Below are positions 21,893-31,533 of a stretch of DNA of 49,038 nucleotides, in pieces. The stretch is taken from assembly GCA_902634135.1 (NCBI GenBank), contig CACPJB010000005.1, positions 1 to 49,038 of the forward strand, written 5' to 3'. The notes under the pieces are model-generated. The model was given only the letters and a program-made list of their open reading frames with translations. It made no database searches and was not told the origin of the DNA. Source of the stretch: an uncultured Marinoscillum sp. (lineage in GTDB: Bacteria; Bacteroidota; Bacteroidia; Cytophagales; MED-G16). Every line of letters starts with the position of its first letter. Positions within the stretch are counted from its first letter, which is position 1. Made by a program: the position numbers and the translations under genes.

Positions 21893-23301
21893 TGCGGATT
21901 ATTTTTTCTGTATTGATTAATAACTCTAATTAAAGCAGATTGTGTTTCAAAATTAGGGACAAAATCAAAAAGTACTTCATGATTATCAAAATTCAAAGAT
22001 AAAGCACTTTCTAAAACATTTATAGACTCCTTATACTTTCCCGCATCCATAAGATAAATTACCAATCTGTAATATAATAGTGATTCACTTGGTAACTCGT
22101 CAATTGCATCTTCAATTAAGCATATAGCCTTATCTATATCACCACTTTCATAATAGATTGAAGAAAATTCTAAAGCAATTTTATAATCAGATGGATCTAT
22201 CTCTAAAGCTTTATTATATAATTCAATAGATGAAACCATATTTCCAACTTTAAATTCAGCGTAAGCTAATGATTTAATATATTCTATATTTTGCAAATCA
22301 AATTTATGTGCTTTTTTAAAGTAATGAATTGCTTCAAACCATTTATCTAGTGCAACTAAAGATTTAGCTAACCAAAAATATGATTCTTTAAAAAACTGAT
22401 CAATTTTAATAGATCTTTGGAAGTAATCTATAGAAGTAGAATAATCTTTAAGATGATAATATGCTCTTCCAATGGCTGAATATATTTCAGGAGAAGGTCC
22501 ATCTAATTCCAAAGACTTATAAAAACTTGATTTTGAAGACTCAAATTCTTTTAGTTTCAAGTTTGATTCTCCATGATTAGTATATGCACTAGAATATTCA
22601 TCATCAATAGCAATTGCAAATTCAAATGATTCAACTGCTTTTTTATAATCTTTTAATTTAAAATATATATTTCCAAGATTATACCATGCATATTCTGAAT
22701 ATGGATCTTCATCAATAAATTTTTGATAATAATGAATACTATTTTTTAATTCTCCTGTTTGTTCAAGACAATAAGCCAAATCATATAAAGCATTCTCATG
22801 ATTAATATTAATTTCAATTGCATTCTTAAAATATATTGAGGCGTTAATATAATCTTTTTGAGCTTGATAGGCTAATCCTATCTGATAGTTTACCTCATCT
22901 TTATTTTCTGAAATTTTTAAAGCTTCATTTAAAATCGATACTGCCTCCTTATATTCGCCTAAAATAATTTTAACTTGTCCAATTAGAACAAAAATATTTT
23001 CATCGGTGGGATTCAACGAATGAGCTTTTTCTAATGAATATAAAGACTCGCTAAATTTTTGCAAAGCAATTAAAATATTAGCTCTTTGTATTAACAAATC
23101 TGAGGAAAACTGGTGTTGAGAAAGAGCAAAATTTACAGATCTTAAACCGATTTTAAATTTATGGTTATCAATATACCACTTAATAATTTTTTCATAAGAT
23201 TCCGAATCATAATATATATCAATATTATTTTTCATCTTTGTCTCAAATTCTAAAACCAACTTATATATTTCGTCCTTTTTTTTCTTAAATTCTTCAGCCA
23301 T
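21889..23301 (-). CDS. Tetratricopeptide repeat protein
   Basis: Many canonical TPRs, e.g. AWYNLGNIYFKLKDYKKAVESFEFAIAIDDEYSSAYTNHGESNLKLKEF. Confidence 0.9.
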   Translation of the reverse strand: MAEEFKKKKDEIYKLVLEFETKMKNNIDIYYDSESYEKIIKWYIDNHKFKIGLRSVNFALSQHQFSSDLLIQRANILIALQKFSESLYSLEKAHSLNPTDENIFVLIGQVKIILGEYKEAVSILNEALKISENKDEVNYQIGLAYQAQKDYINASIYFKNAIEININHENALYDLAYCLEQTGELKNSIHYYQKFIDEDPYSEYAWYNLGNIYFKLKDYKKAVESFEFAIAIDDEYSSAYTNHGESNLKLKEFESSKSSFYKSLELDGPSPEIYSAIGRAYYHLKDYSTSIDYFQRSIKIDQFFKESYFWLAKSLVALDKWFEAIHYFKKAHKFDLQNIEYIKSLAYAEFKVGNMVSSIELYNKALEIDPSDYKIALEFSSIYYESGDIDKAICLIEDAIDELPSESLLYYRLVIYLMDAGKYKESINVLESALSLNFDNHEVLFDFVPNFETQSALIRVINQYRKNNPQ

Positions 23302-23378
23302 TCCAGGATTTTTATAATGAAACTTAAAGCTAATAATTATTATTGTTTATTTATAAATGAAATTTATTTTTGTTTATT

Positions 23379-23450
23379 GGCCCTGTAGTTCAATGGATAG
23401 AATAGAAGTTTCCTAAACTTTAGATACAAGTTCGATTCTTGTCAGGGCTA
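23379..23450 (+). tRNA. tRNA-Arg (anticodon CCT)
   Basis: Manual cloverleaf: acceptor GGCCCTG/CAGGGCT, D-stem GTTC/GAAT, anticodon stem GAAGT/ACTTT with loop TTCCTAA, T-arm ACAAG-TTCGATT-CTTGT, discriminator A. CCA not encoded. Confidence 0.93.
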
Positions 23451-23452
23451 CT

Positions 23453-23932
23453 ATGATGCATTTATTACTTTTATTTATTATTAATTATTCCCTAGATAAT
23501 AATTTAAAAAAGGGTATTAGAAAATATGATAAAGGAAAATATGATAAAGCGATTTCTATTCTTTTGAAGAATAAAAGTGAAAATAAAAATTTTGATTATT
23601 ACTTCTATTTAGGACATTCATATTCATTTGATGATAGAAATGATCTATCAATAATTTATTATGACTCAGCTATAAATATTAATAAAAGGAATGACAAAGT
23701 TTTTTTTGAAAGAGGATTTTCAAATTTTATTATTGGAAATAATAATAAAGCCTTGGAAGATTTAGATAAAGCAATTAAGTTAAATCCTAATAATGCAAAA
23801 TACTACATTAATCGAGGAAGTATTAAATATGATTTAGGATTAGTTGATTCTGCTTGTAAAGACTGGAAAAAGGCTATAAATATTGAAGGAGACGTTTTAA
23901 ATAATTCATTAATACTAATGAATTGTAATTAG
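23453..23932 (+). CDS. Small secreted/membrane-anchored TPR protein
   Basis: MMHLLLLFIINYSL signal-like start; KVFFERGFSNFIIGNNNKALEDLDKAIKLNPNNAKYYINRGSIKYDLG TPR. Confidence 0.8.
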   Translation: MMHLLLLFIINYSLDNNLKKGIRKYDKGKYDKAISILLKNKSENKNFDYYFYLGHSYSFDDRNDLSIIYYDSAININKRNDKVFFERGFSNFIIGNNNKALEDLDKAIKLNPNNAKYYINRGSIKYDLGLVDSACKDWKKAINIEGDVLNNSLILMNCN

Positions 23933-24555
23933 TCTTTCCTTTTAAAATCACCGTTTTTAATTGCTTTTATAAATTTTACCCATGCAAATGGATTAAGGAG
24001 TGGATTGGATGGCAGCTGATATTTAGTCGATGTAGCCATCATCTGTTGATCCATAAAGTATTTGTAATTCATATTTGCACTCATCGGTTCATTATTATAC
24101 ATTCTTCTCAAAAGGTCTTTATCTAAAGACTTTTCTAAATTTTCTAGATCTTGTCTATTTGGTAATTCTATTGCTAATACTGCTTTTTTAAATAATTCTT
24201 CAGTTGGATAAGGGAAAAATTCTAACTCAGGCAAAATGGTTGTATCTGGTTTTAATTCAATGAAGAGAGTAACAGATTCTCCTTTATCACCAGGCATAAT
24301 AAAATTTTGCTTTTGATATCCTATTGCACTAACAATAATACTATCATTAGCTAAAACAGGCATTGCAAAGTAACCATAAGGACTTGAGGTAGTACCTCTT
24401 CCTGCCTTAGGAACATAAATATGTACACCACCAACTCCAGATATACTATCTTGACCTACAACAACTCCTGAAAGTTGAATTATTTTTTGTTGACCTTGAG
24501 ATTTTAAATCATAAGAAAAAACAAATAATAACATGATTCCAATGAATAATCTCAT
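23929..24555 (-). CDS. Carboxypeptidase-like regulatory domain (CarboxypepD_reg-like) protein
   Basis: Signal peptide then IQLSGVVVGQDSISGVGGVHIYVPKAGRGTTSSPYGYFAMPVLANDSIIVSAIGYQ. Confidence 0.8.
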   Translation of the reverse strand: MRLFIGIMLLFVFSYDLKSQGQQKIIQLSGVVVGQDSISGVGGVHIYVPKAGRGTTSSPYGYFAMPVLANDSIIVSAIGYQKQNFIMPGDKGESVTLFIELKPDTTILPELEFFPYPTEELFKKAVLAIELPNRQDLENLEKSLDKDLLRRMYNNEPMSANMNYKYFMDQQMMATSTKYQLPSNPLLNPFAWVKFIKAIKNGDFKRKD

Positions 24556-24674
24556 ATTTTATGAACAAATCATTTTTATAAATGTTACTGCTTTTAATTA
24601 AATAACATGCTAAATTACTTAATAAATATGTTTTTTTTAGCTAGAATAGTTTGTAATAACAATATTTAACATAG

Positions 24675-25055
24675 ATGAGATTAAAAAAATTCAATATTGA
24701 TTACGGAAAAACAATTTTTAAGTCTTTTTCTGATGTTTCAAGGATAAGGATAATTAATATTCTCGCAAAAAGAAAAGATGCATCAATTTCTGATCTTGAA
24801 ATAATTTTAAATTTCACCCAAACAAAAACATCCAGACATATTTATTATCTCAAAAATTCTGGATTATTAAATTCTGAAAATAAAGATCAATTTATATTTT
24901 ACTCTCTGAGAGAAGAAGCTATGGATATTGTCGATCAAATTTTTGAATTTTTAGATAAAGATGAACAACTAAAAAAAGATTTAGAAACCTATGATATAAT
25001 GTACTCAAATAGAGAATTATCTAGAAATAAAATTGAATTAAAAGCCTGGAAATAA
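24675..25055 (+). CDS. ArsR-like winged-helix transcriptional regulator
   Basis: KSFSDVSRIRIINILAKRKDASISDLEIILNFTQTKTSRHIYYLKNSGLLNSENKDQFIFYSL; no cysteines. Confidence 0.8.
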   Translation: MRLKKFNIDYGKTIFKSFSDVSRIRIINILAKRKDASISDLEIILNFTQTKTSRHIYYLKNSGLLNSENKDQFIFYSLREEAMDIVDQIFEFLDKDEQLKKDLETYDIMYSNRELSRNKIELKAWK

Positions 25056-25070
25056 TAAAATTTTAGAATT

Positions 25071-26702
25071 ATGAATAATGCATTTTTTGAAATACCAATC
25101 CCAATTAATGAACCTGTAAAAGAATACAAACCTGGATCCAGTGAAAAAAAAGAATTAAAAAAAGAATTAAGTTATTTAAAAAGTAATGAAGTAGACATTC
25201 CAATGTACATTGGAAACAAAGAAATTAGAACAGAAAATAAAATTAGAATTTCTCCCCCACATGATCATAGTCATACTTTGGGATATTATAATCAAGGTGA
25301 TAAATCTCACGTACAAATGGCAATAGACGCTGCAATGAATGCTAAAGAAAAATGGAATGAAATTGAGCCAGTTAAAAGAGCAAAAATTTTTTTAAAAGCT
25401 GCTGAATTAATTGCAGGGCCTTATAGAGCAAAAATAAATGCATCAACTATGCTTGGTCAATCAAAAAATATATATCAAGCAGAAATTGATGCAGCTTGTG
25501 AATTGATTGACTTTCTAAGATTCAATCCACATTATATGAGCAACATCTACAAAGAGCAACCTTTGTCGCCAGAAGGTATGAAAAATTCCCTTGAATATAG
25601 ACCACTAGAAGGATTTGTCTTTGCTCTCAGCCCATTCAACTTTACCTCTATAGCTGGTAATCTATGTTCATCTGTAGCTCTTATGGGAAATACAGTGGTT
25701 TGGAAAGCCTCAAGAACTCAAATTTATTCTGCTGATGTAATTATGAAAGTTTTTAAAGAGGCTGGTTTACCAGATGGTGTAATTAACCTAGTTCATACTA
25801 GTGGGAGAACAGCTGGTGAAGTTATATTTAAGCATCCAGATTTTGGGGGTATACATTTCACTGGAAGTACTGCTGTTTTTCAACACTTTTGGAAAGAAAT
25901 TGGTGATAACATTAGTACTTATAAATCTTATCCACGTATTGTAGGTGAAACTGGAGGAAAAGACTTTATTATAGCCCATAAATCAGCGGATCCTTTAGCA
26001 GTATCAACAGCAATAATTAGAGGAGGATTTGAATTTCAAGGACAGAAATGCAGTGCTCCTTCAAGAGTATATATTCCTGAAAATTTATGGTCAAAAATTA
26101 AACAAAATTTAGTAGATGAAATTTCAACAATAAAAATGGGAGACCCAGAAGACTTCTCAAATTTTATGAATGCTGTAATTGATGAAAAAGCATTTAATAA
26201 TATTACTTCTTATATTGATTATGCAAAAAATAGTGATAAGCATGAATTATTGATTGGAGGAAAATATGATAAATCAAAAGGTTATTTTATTGAACCTACT
26301 ATAATTGTATCATCAAATCCAAAAAGTAAGCTTATGTGTGAAGAAATTTTTGGGCCTATTGTAACAATTTATATTTATGATGCTGAAAAATATGAAGAAA
26401 CAATTGATTTAGTAAACGAAACTTCACCATATGCACTTACTGGAGCTGTATTTTCAAATAATAAAGAAGCAATTGATATTGCTAGCAAAAAATTAGTGAA
26501 TGCTGCTGGAAATTTTTATATAAATGATAAACCTACAGGTGCCGTTGTTGGTCAACAGCCCTTTGGAGGTAGTAGAGCATCGGGTACTAATGATAAAGCG
26601 GGATCTTATCTTAATTTAGTAAGATGGGTATCTCCAAGAACAACAAAAGAAGTATTTGAAAGTCCAACTGATTATAGATATCCATTTATGGATGAAGAGT
26701 AA
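25071..26702 (+). CDS. pruA: L-glutamate gamma-semialdehyde (1-pyrroline-5-carboxylate) dehydrogenase
   Basis: IPINEPVKEYKPGSSEKKEL...FALSPFNFTSIAGNLCSSVALMGNTVVWKAS...IVGETGGKDF...FEFQGQKCSAPSRVYIP. Confidence 0.93.
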   Translation: MNNAFFEIPIPINEPVKEYKPGSSEKKELKKELSYLKSNEVDIPMYIGNKEIRTENKIRISPPHDHSHTLGYYNQGDKSHVQMAIDAAMNAKEKWNEIEPVKRAKIFLKAAELIAGPYRAKINASTMLGQSKNIYQAEIDAACELIDFLRFNPHYMSNIYKEQPLSPEGMKNSLEYRPLEGFVFALSPFNFTSIAGNLCSSVALMGNTVVWKASRTQIYSADVIMKVFKEAGLPDGVINLVHTSGRTAGEVIFKHPDFGGIHFTGSTAVFQHFWKEIGDNISTYKSYPRIVGETGGKDFIIAHKSADPLAVSTAIIRGGFEFQGQKCSAPSRVYIPENLWSKIKQNLVDEISTIKMGDPEDFSNFMNAVIDEKAFNNITSYIDYAKNSDKHELLIGGKYDKSKGYFIEPTIIVSSNPKSKLMCEEIFGPIVTIYIYDAEKYEETIDLVNETSPYALTGAVFSNNKEAIDIASKKLVNAAGNFYINDKPTGAVVGQQPFGGSRASGTNDKAGSYLNLVRWVSPRTTKEVFESPTDYRYPFMDEE

Positions 26703-26704
26703 TA

Positions 26705-27979
26705 TTAATTAGAAATATAATTTAATTTCTTCTCATAAACTGAAAAATAAATTACAACTAAGGTAGATATCACAAAGTATATCATTATAAAAATGGTTGC
26801 ATAATCAAAATAATTAGTAATATAAAACCAATCTCCATATGTAATTATAAAATACATTCCTAATAAGGCTTTTACAATTTCAAAAAGCCAAGCAAACGAA
26901 TCTTGATCCATTAGACTTGTTAAACTATAAATTGATATATATAAAAAAATAGCATATAACACCCCATCATAAAAACTTATTCTATGAAGATTATTAATAA
27001 AATACATCATAAAAAAGAATACTAATAAATACTGAATCCAAGACCAGATTTGCAGTTTCAATGATAACTTTGGATAATATTTTTTATAAGTATTTGGTGA
27101 ATTAATTGAATCTACAGGGTATTTTTTATTAACATCTTTAGGTCTCCAGCCTGTTGGCATAAACCATATCCTAAATTTATCAAAAATATTTTTTGTTCTC
27201 CAAGCATCTTTTATCAATAAGAATAAATGAGAAAAGTTAATAAGAATTGGATTCCATGATCTTAAAGGCCTCTTAACTCCATAAACAGGTGGAACTTCTT
27301 CAAGCTCTTCTTGAAACGTTCCAAATAATTTATCCCATACAATAAATATTTGAGAAAGATTTTTATCTAAATATTCTTCATTAATTGCATGATGCACTCT
27401 ATGATGAGAAGGAGTAACGATAATATATTCTAAAATCCCAAGTTTATCAATAAGTCTAGTATGATACCAGTATTGAGCAAATAAATGTATTGGTGCAAGA
27501 AATGTAATTACCTCAGCAGGTACACCAATAATAGCAGTTGGTATAAGAAAAATAAAGGTTAGAGAAAAAAAGTTTGAAATTGATTGTCTCAATGCGCAAG
27601 CAAGATTAAACTCTTCACTACTATGATGTATAATATGATGGTTCCAAAAATAATTAACACTATGATTAATTCTGTGAACCCAATAACCAGCAAAATCTAA
27701 ACCAATAAAAGCAATTAAATACAACAACCAAGATGTCTCTATCTTAAAAATTGCAAAGTTTTCAACCATATAACTGTATGAAATAATTACTATACTTAAC
27801 CCCAAAACATCTCTTATTACATTTGTTAAGCCTGAACATAAACTGGATAAAGTATCCATACTTCTAATTACATACCCTTTGTCAATAATTTTTGCATATA
27901 AAATTTCCAACAATATTAATGATACAAATAAAGGGATTGCAATATTTAGTGTTGTTATATAATATGTGGGCATAAACAA
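26705..27979 (-). CDS. Sterol desaturase / fatty acid hydroxylase family membrane protein
   Basis: Histidine clusters HRINHSVNYFWNHHIIHHSSEEFN and HHRVHHAIN within TM segments. Confidence 0.88.
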   Translation of the reverse strand: MFMPTYYITTLNIAIPLFVSLILLEILYAKIIDKGYVIRSMDTLSSLCSGLTNVIRDVLGLSIVIISYSYMVENFAIFKIETSWLLYLIAFIGLDFAGYWVHRINHSVNYFWNHHIIHHSSEEFNLACALRQSISNFFSLTFIFLIPTAIIGVPAEVITFLAPIHLFAQYWYHTRLIDKLGILEYIIVTPSHHRVHHAINEEYLDKNLSQIFIVWDKLFGTFQEELEEVPPVYGVKRPLRSWNPILINFSHLFLLIKDAWRTKNIFDKFRIWFMPTGWRPKDVNKKYPVDSINSPNTYKKYYPKLSLKLQIWSWIQYLLVFFFMMYFINNLHRISFYDGVLYAIFLYISIYSLTSLMDQDSFAWLFEIVKALLGMYFIITYGDWFYITNYFDYATIFIMIYFVISTLVVIYFSVYEKKLNYISN

Positions 27980-28038
27980 ATTTATATTTTTTCATTAAAA
28001 ATCTCATAATCAAATTATATTCGTAGCAAAAATTAAAA

Positions 28039-30243
28039 ATGAAATTTTTATCATCATGTATTTTATTTATAATATTTAGTATCCCAATAATTGCTCAAAA
28101 AGTTCATTATCCTATTAAAGTTTCAGATGACCAAATTATAATAGATGGAAATGTAGATTCTATCGAATGGAGAAATGCTATAAAGATTGATCTTAAATAT
28201 GAAACAGAACCAGGATATAATATAGAACCAATAGTTAAAACTACAGGTTATATTCTTTATTCTGATTATTTTATTTATCTAAGGTTCGATGCCAATGCAA
28301 GAGAAACTGTAAGAGCCTCAATTAGAAAAAGAGATGATTTAGGAATATTTAACGATGACTTTATTGGTTTTGATGTGGACACGTATGGTGATGGAAGAAA
28401 TAATTTGTTTATCGGCTCAAATCCGTATGGATCCCAAGTTGATGTAAGAATACTTAATGCAGTTCGAGAGGAAGACAGATACGATACTTCATATGATCTT
28501 GAGTTTGAATCTGCAGGTTCTATTTATGGAAATAGTTATAATGTAGAAATGAAAATCCCATTTTCATCTTTACCTTTTCCAAATGGAAAAGACCAAAAAT
28601 GGAAATTTAGTTTTTTTAGAAAATATATTGACTATAATATATCATCAAGTAAATCAGATAGAGACAACTCATGCATTACATGCCAATTTGATGATGAAGT
28701 TTACTTTGAAAATATAAAAATTGACAAAAAACTTGACTTGATTCCATATATCACAAGTGGTATTCAAGGTGAGTATAATACGAATACAGATAATATTGAT
28801 TATGAAAAAATAAATAGCAATATTGGTATCAGCATAAATGCTGAGCTTTCAAAAAGTTTATCATTAGAACTTGCAGTTAATCCTGATTTTTCTCAAGTAG
28901 AAGCTGATGTAACGCAAATTGATGTAAATTCTGCATACTCTTTAAGCTATCCAGAAAAAAGACCTTTTTTTAATAAAGGAGTTGACATATTGAAACTTAA
29001 TAATCCAGACTTACAGCCATTTTATTCTAGATCAATTAATGACCCAGCATTCGCCTTAAAACTATTAAACCAAGGTAAGAAATCAAGATTATTTTATTTA
29101 TCATCATTAGATAATAATTCACCTTATCTAATAGCCGGTAGAGATAGATCATACTTTGGTGAAGGTAAAAAGTCTTTTGTAAATGTATTAAGGTATCAAA
29201 GGCTTTTTAATAATGGTTCAAAAATTGGTTTAATCTCAACTAGTAGATATTATAATGGAGGAGGATTTGGGAATTTGTTTGGATTAGATGGCCTTATTCA
29301 ACTAACAAATAGCATAAGGTTGACTTTTGATTTACTCAAAAACTATAATGAAGAGCCAACAAATAATTGGATAGATTCAGATGACTATTTTAATGAATAT
29401 TCTGTCATACTTGATGGAGAAAAATTTAATGGTAATGGAATTTTTATAGGCCTTTCTAGAAATACTGAAAATTGGCGTACTTACCTAGGATATAAATACA
29501 TTGATCCCGAGTATAGAGCTGACGTTGGATTTGCTGTAAAAAATGATAGAAAGTGGTTGACATTTTTTCAAAATTATGAGTCTTTTTATGAAAAAAGATT
29601 TCTTCAAAAAATTGAGTATTCTGTTAAATATGACATGCTACATGATTTTAATAACAAACTTGATGTAATAAGTTTAGATGGTAAGATTAGTGCTGGATTT
29701 AAAGGCAATACTGAAATTTCAATTACACATGACTATGATTTTTTTACATATTATTTAAATAAAAAATATTCTAATGCGCCTTCAACCAGAATACAGATAA
29801 ATACCAGTCCTTTAGAATTAATTTCATTCAATTCTAATATTACCTTCGGTAAGGATATAGCATATAATGATGAAAATCCTGAATTAGGAAAAGATTTTAA
29901 GTTTAGAACTACTTTAGGCTTACAAATTAATGATAATTTTTCCATTTCAAACTTATTCAGTTTCTCTAGGTTAAAGAAAACTGAAGTTAATGATTTTTAT
30001 TATAAAGGATTTATAAACAGACTTAATACAAAGTACCAATTTTCAAATTCAATAGGAATTAGGGTAGCAGCAGAATATAATAAATTTTTAAATTCTATTT
30101 TCTTTCAACCTCTATTTGAATGGACTCCTAATCCATTTACAATTTTTTATGTAGGAGGAAATCAAAACTTAATTAAGGATTCTAGTTACTATACAGATAG
30201 TTCTCAATTCTTTATCAAATTTCAATACTTAATTAGCATTTAA
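28039..30243 (+). CDS. CBM9-like/DUF5916 outer-membrane protein
   Basis: DDQIIIDGNVDSIEWRNAIKI (CBM9-like); NPDFSQVEADVTQIDVNSAYSLSYPEKRPFFNKGVDI; beta-barrel-like C-terminus. Confidence 0.85.
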   Translation: MKFLSSCILFIIFSIPIIAQKVHYPIKVSDDQIIIDGNVDSIEWRNAIKIDLKYETEPGYNIEPIVKTTGYILYSDYFIYLRFDANARETVRASIRKRDDLGIFNDDFIGFDVDTYGDGRNNLFIGSNPYGSQVDVRILNAVREEDRYDTSYDLEFESAGSIYGNSYNVEMKIPFSSLPFPNGKDQKWKFSFFRKYIDYNISSSKSDRDNSCITCQFDDEVYFENIKIDKKLDLIPYITSGIQGEYNTNTDNIDYEKINSNIGISINAELSKSLSLELAVNPDFSQVEADVTQIDVNSAYSLSYPEKRPFFNKGVDILKLNNPDLQPFYSRSINDPAFALKLLNQGKKSRLFYLSSLDNNSPYLIAGRDRSYFGEGKKSFVNVLRYQRLFNNGSKIGLISTSRYYNGGGFGNLFGLDGLIQLTNSIRLTFDLLKNYNEEPTNNWIDSDDYFNEYSVILDGEKFNGNGIFIGLSRNTENWRTYLGYKYIDPEYRADVGFAVKNDRKWLTFFQNYESFYEKRFLQKIEYSVKYDMLHDFNNKLDVISLDGKISAGFKGNTEISITHDYDFFTYYLNKKYSNAPSTRIQINTSPLELISFNSNITFGKDIAYNDENPELGKDFKFRTTLGLQINDNFSISNLFSFSRLKKTEVNDFYYKGFINRLNTKYQFSNSIGIRVAAEYNKFLNSIFFQPLFEWTPNPFTIFYVGGNQNLIKDSSYYTDSSQFFIKFQYLISI

Positions 30244-30276
30244 AACTTAAAATCTTTTTTTATATTTACATATCTA

Positions 30277-30738
30277 ATGAGTAACAGAAGAAATTTTTTG
30301 AAAAAGGCAGGTTCAACTGCATTATTTACAAGCCTTGGATCATCATTCTTTATAAGTTGTGATAATACTGAAGAAATTATAGATCCTGATAATAATACTG
30401 TATCAGAAAATGGATTTACTCTCGATGGTAGCACTTATACTATTGAGCTTGATCATCCTAATTTTTCAATTCTTAAGTCATCAGGTGGATGGTATAGATT
30501 TGATGAGGGCGGGATGCTTTTAGTTAATGTTGGACAAGATATAATAAGAGCTTTTTCTAATAGTTGCCCTCATCAAGGGTGTAGAACAAGCTGGAAATAT
30601 TCTAATGAAAACTTTACCTGCACATGTCACAACGCAGTTTTCACAAATCTTGGAGAAAAAGTAAGTGGACCAGCTAATAGTGATATGGAGTCATATACTG
30701 TTTCTAGAGATGAAAATATAATTACGGTATCTACTTAA
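30277..30738 (+). CDS. Rieske [2Fe-2S] domain lipoprotein/Tat-like protein
   Basis: MSNRRNFLKKAGSTALFTSLGSSFFISC; Rieske motifs CPHQGC and CTCHNAVF. Confidence 0.9.
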   Translation: MSNRRNFLKKAGSTALFTSLGSSFFISCDNTEEIIDPDNNTVSENGFTLDGSTYTIELDHPNFSILKSSGGWYRFDEGGMLLVNVGQDIIRAFSNSCPHQGCRTSWKYSNENFTCTCHNAVFTNLGEKVSGPANSDMESYTVSRDENIITVST

Positions 30739-31299
30739 TTATATTTTAACTTGTATTCCATCCTTAAAATAAACTTCTTTAATTAGTTTTCCCTCTCTAT
30801 CATATATTCTCATAAAACCATTTTGAACACCTTTTATTGTTTCTGTTTCATCAGAAAGGGAACCATCTCCAAAAAAATTTTTTTGAATACCATCTCTTAA
30901 TCCATTCTTAAAATTCCATTCACTTTTTATATTACCATTTTTATAAAATAAATATGACGTGCCATTTCTTACTAATTCCTTATCGAAACTTTCTTTACTC
31001 TCTACTCTTCCACTTTTATAGTATCGGGTTACTGAAATTTTTTGAGATCCATAAATCCATTCACTTTGCATTGATCCCTCAGGATAAAATAATTTGGTAT
31101 AAAACTTTATTCCATCATTGTACTTTTCTTCAACTCTAATATTTTCATTTTCATCTTTTTTTATTGCAAATCCAGAATATTCTTCACCATTATAATATGA
31201 CTTATCATTAATAATTTCAAGATTTTCAATTGAAACTCTATTTTCACAACTACAAAAAATTATGAAAAGAAATATTATACTTAAATTACTTCTACACAT
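30739..31299 (-). CDS. YwqK/MORN-variant repeat lipoprotein
   Basis: Lipobox-like FLFIIFCSC; repeats KYNDGIKFYTKLFYPEGSMQSEW / YYKSGRVESKESF / FYKNGNIKSEWNFKNGLRDGI / FFGDGSLSDETETIKGVQNG. Confidence 0.75.
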   Translation of the reverse strand: MCRSNLSIIFLFIIFCSCENRVSIENLEIINDKSYYNGEEYSGFAIKKDENENIRVEEKYNDGIKFYTKLFYPEGSMQSEWIYGSQKISVTRYYKSGRVESKESFDKELVRNGTSYLFYKNGNIKSEWNFKNGLRDGIQKNFFGDGSLSDETETIKGVQNGFMRIYDREGKLIKEVYFKDGIQVKI

Positions 31300-31353
31300 T
31301 TATATTAGTTTTTTATTGAAGAAATGAATTAATAAATTTATCAAAAAATAATT

Positions 31354-31533
31354 ATGAATTTAAGTATTACTAGTTTAATAGGGCTATTTTTTTTGATGTG
31401 GATGATTTACTTTTCATTAGGCGCATTTGCAAATATGACTGAGGATAAAACTTTACTAAACATTTTTAAGCTTTTTAAGTATATAATTGCTATAGTTTCA
31501 ATTTTATTAATAGCAATATATATTTTTAATTAA
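31354..31533 (+). CDS. Unannotated 59-aa membrane protein, overlapping the start of the TonB receptor
   Basis: Manual translation MNLSITSLIGLFFLMWMIYFSLGAFANMTEDKTLLNIFKLFKYIIAIVSILLIAIYIFN*; two hydrophobic segments; TAATG overlap with next ORF. Below the ORF-track length cutoff. Confidence 0.6.
   Translation: MNLSITSLIGLFFLMWMIYFSLGAFANMTEDKTLLNIFKLFKYIIAIVSILLIAIYIFN

Noticed and set aside
25788-25979. - strand ORF within pruA
   Set aside because: Shadow ORF antisense to pruA.
29751-29945. - strand ORF within the DUF5916 gene
   Set aside because: Shadow ORF, no recognisable features.
30240-30434. - strand ORF over the Rieske gene start
   Set aside because: Antisense to Rieske CDS with Tat-like N-terminus; no independent support.
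30954-31139. + strand ORF within the MORN-variant lipoprotein
   Set aside because: Shadow ORF antisense to a repeat-containing CDS.
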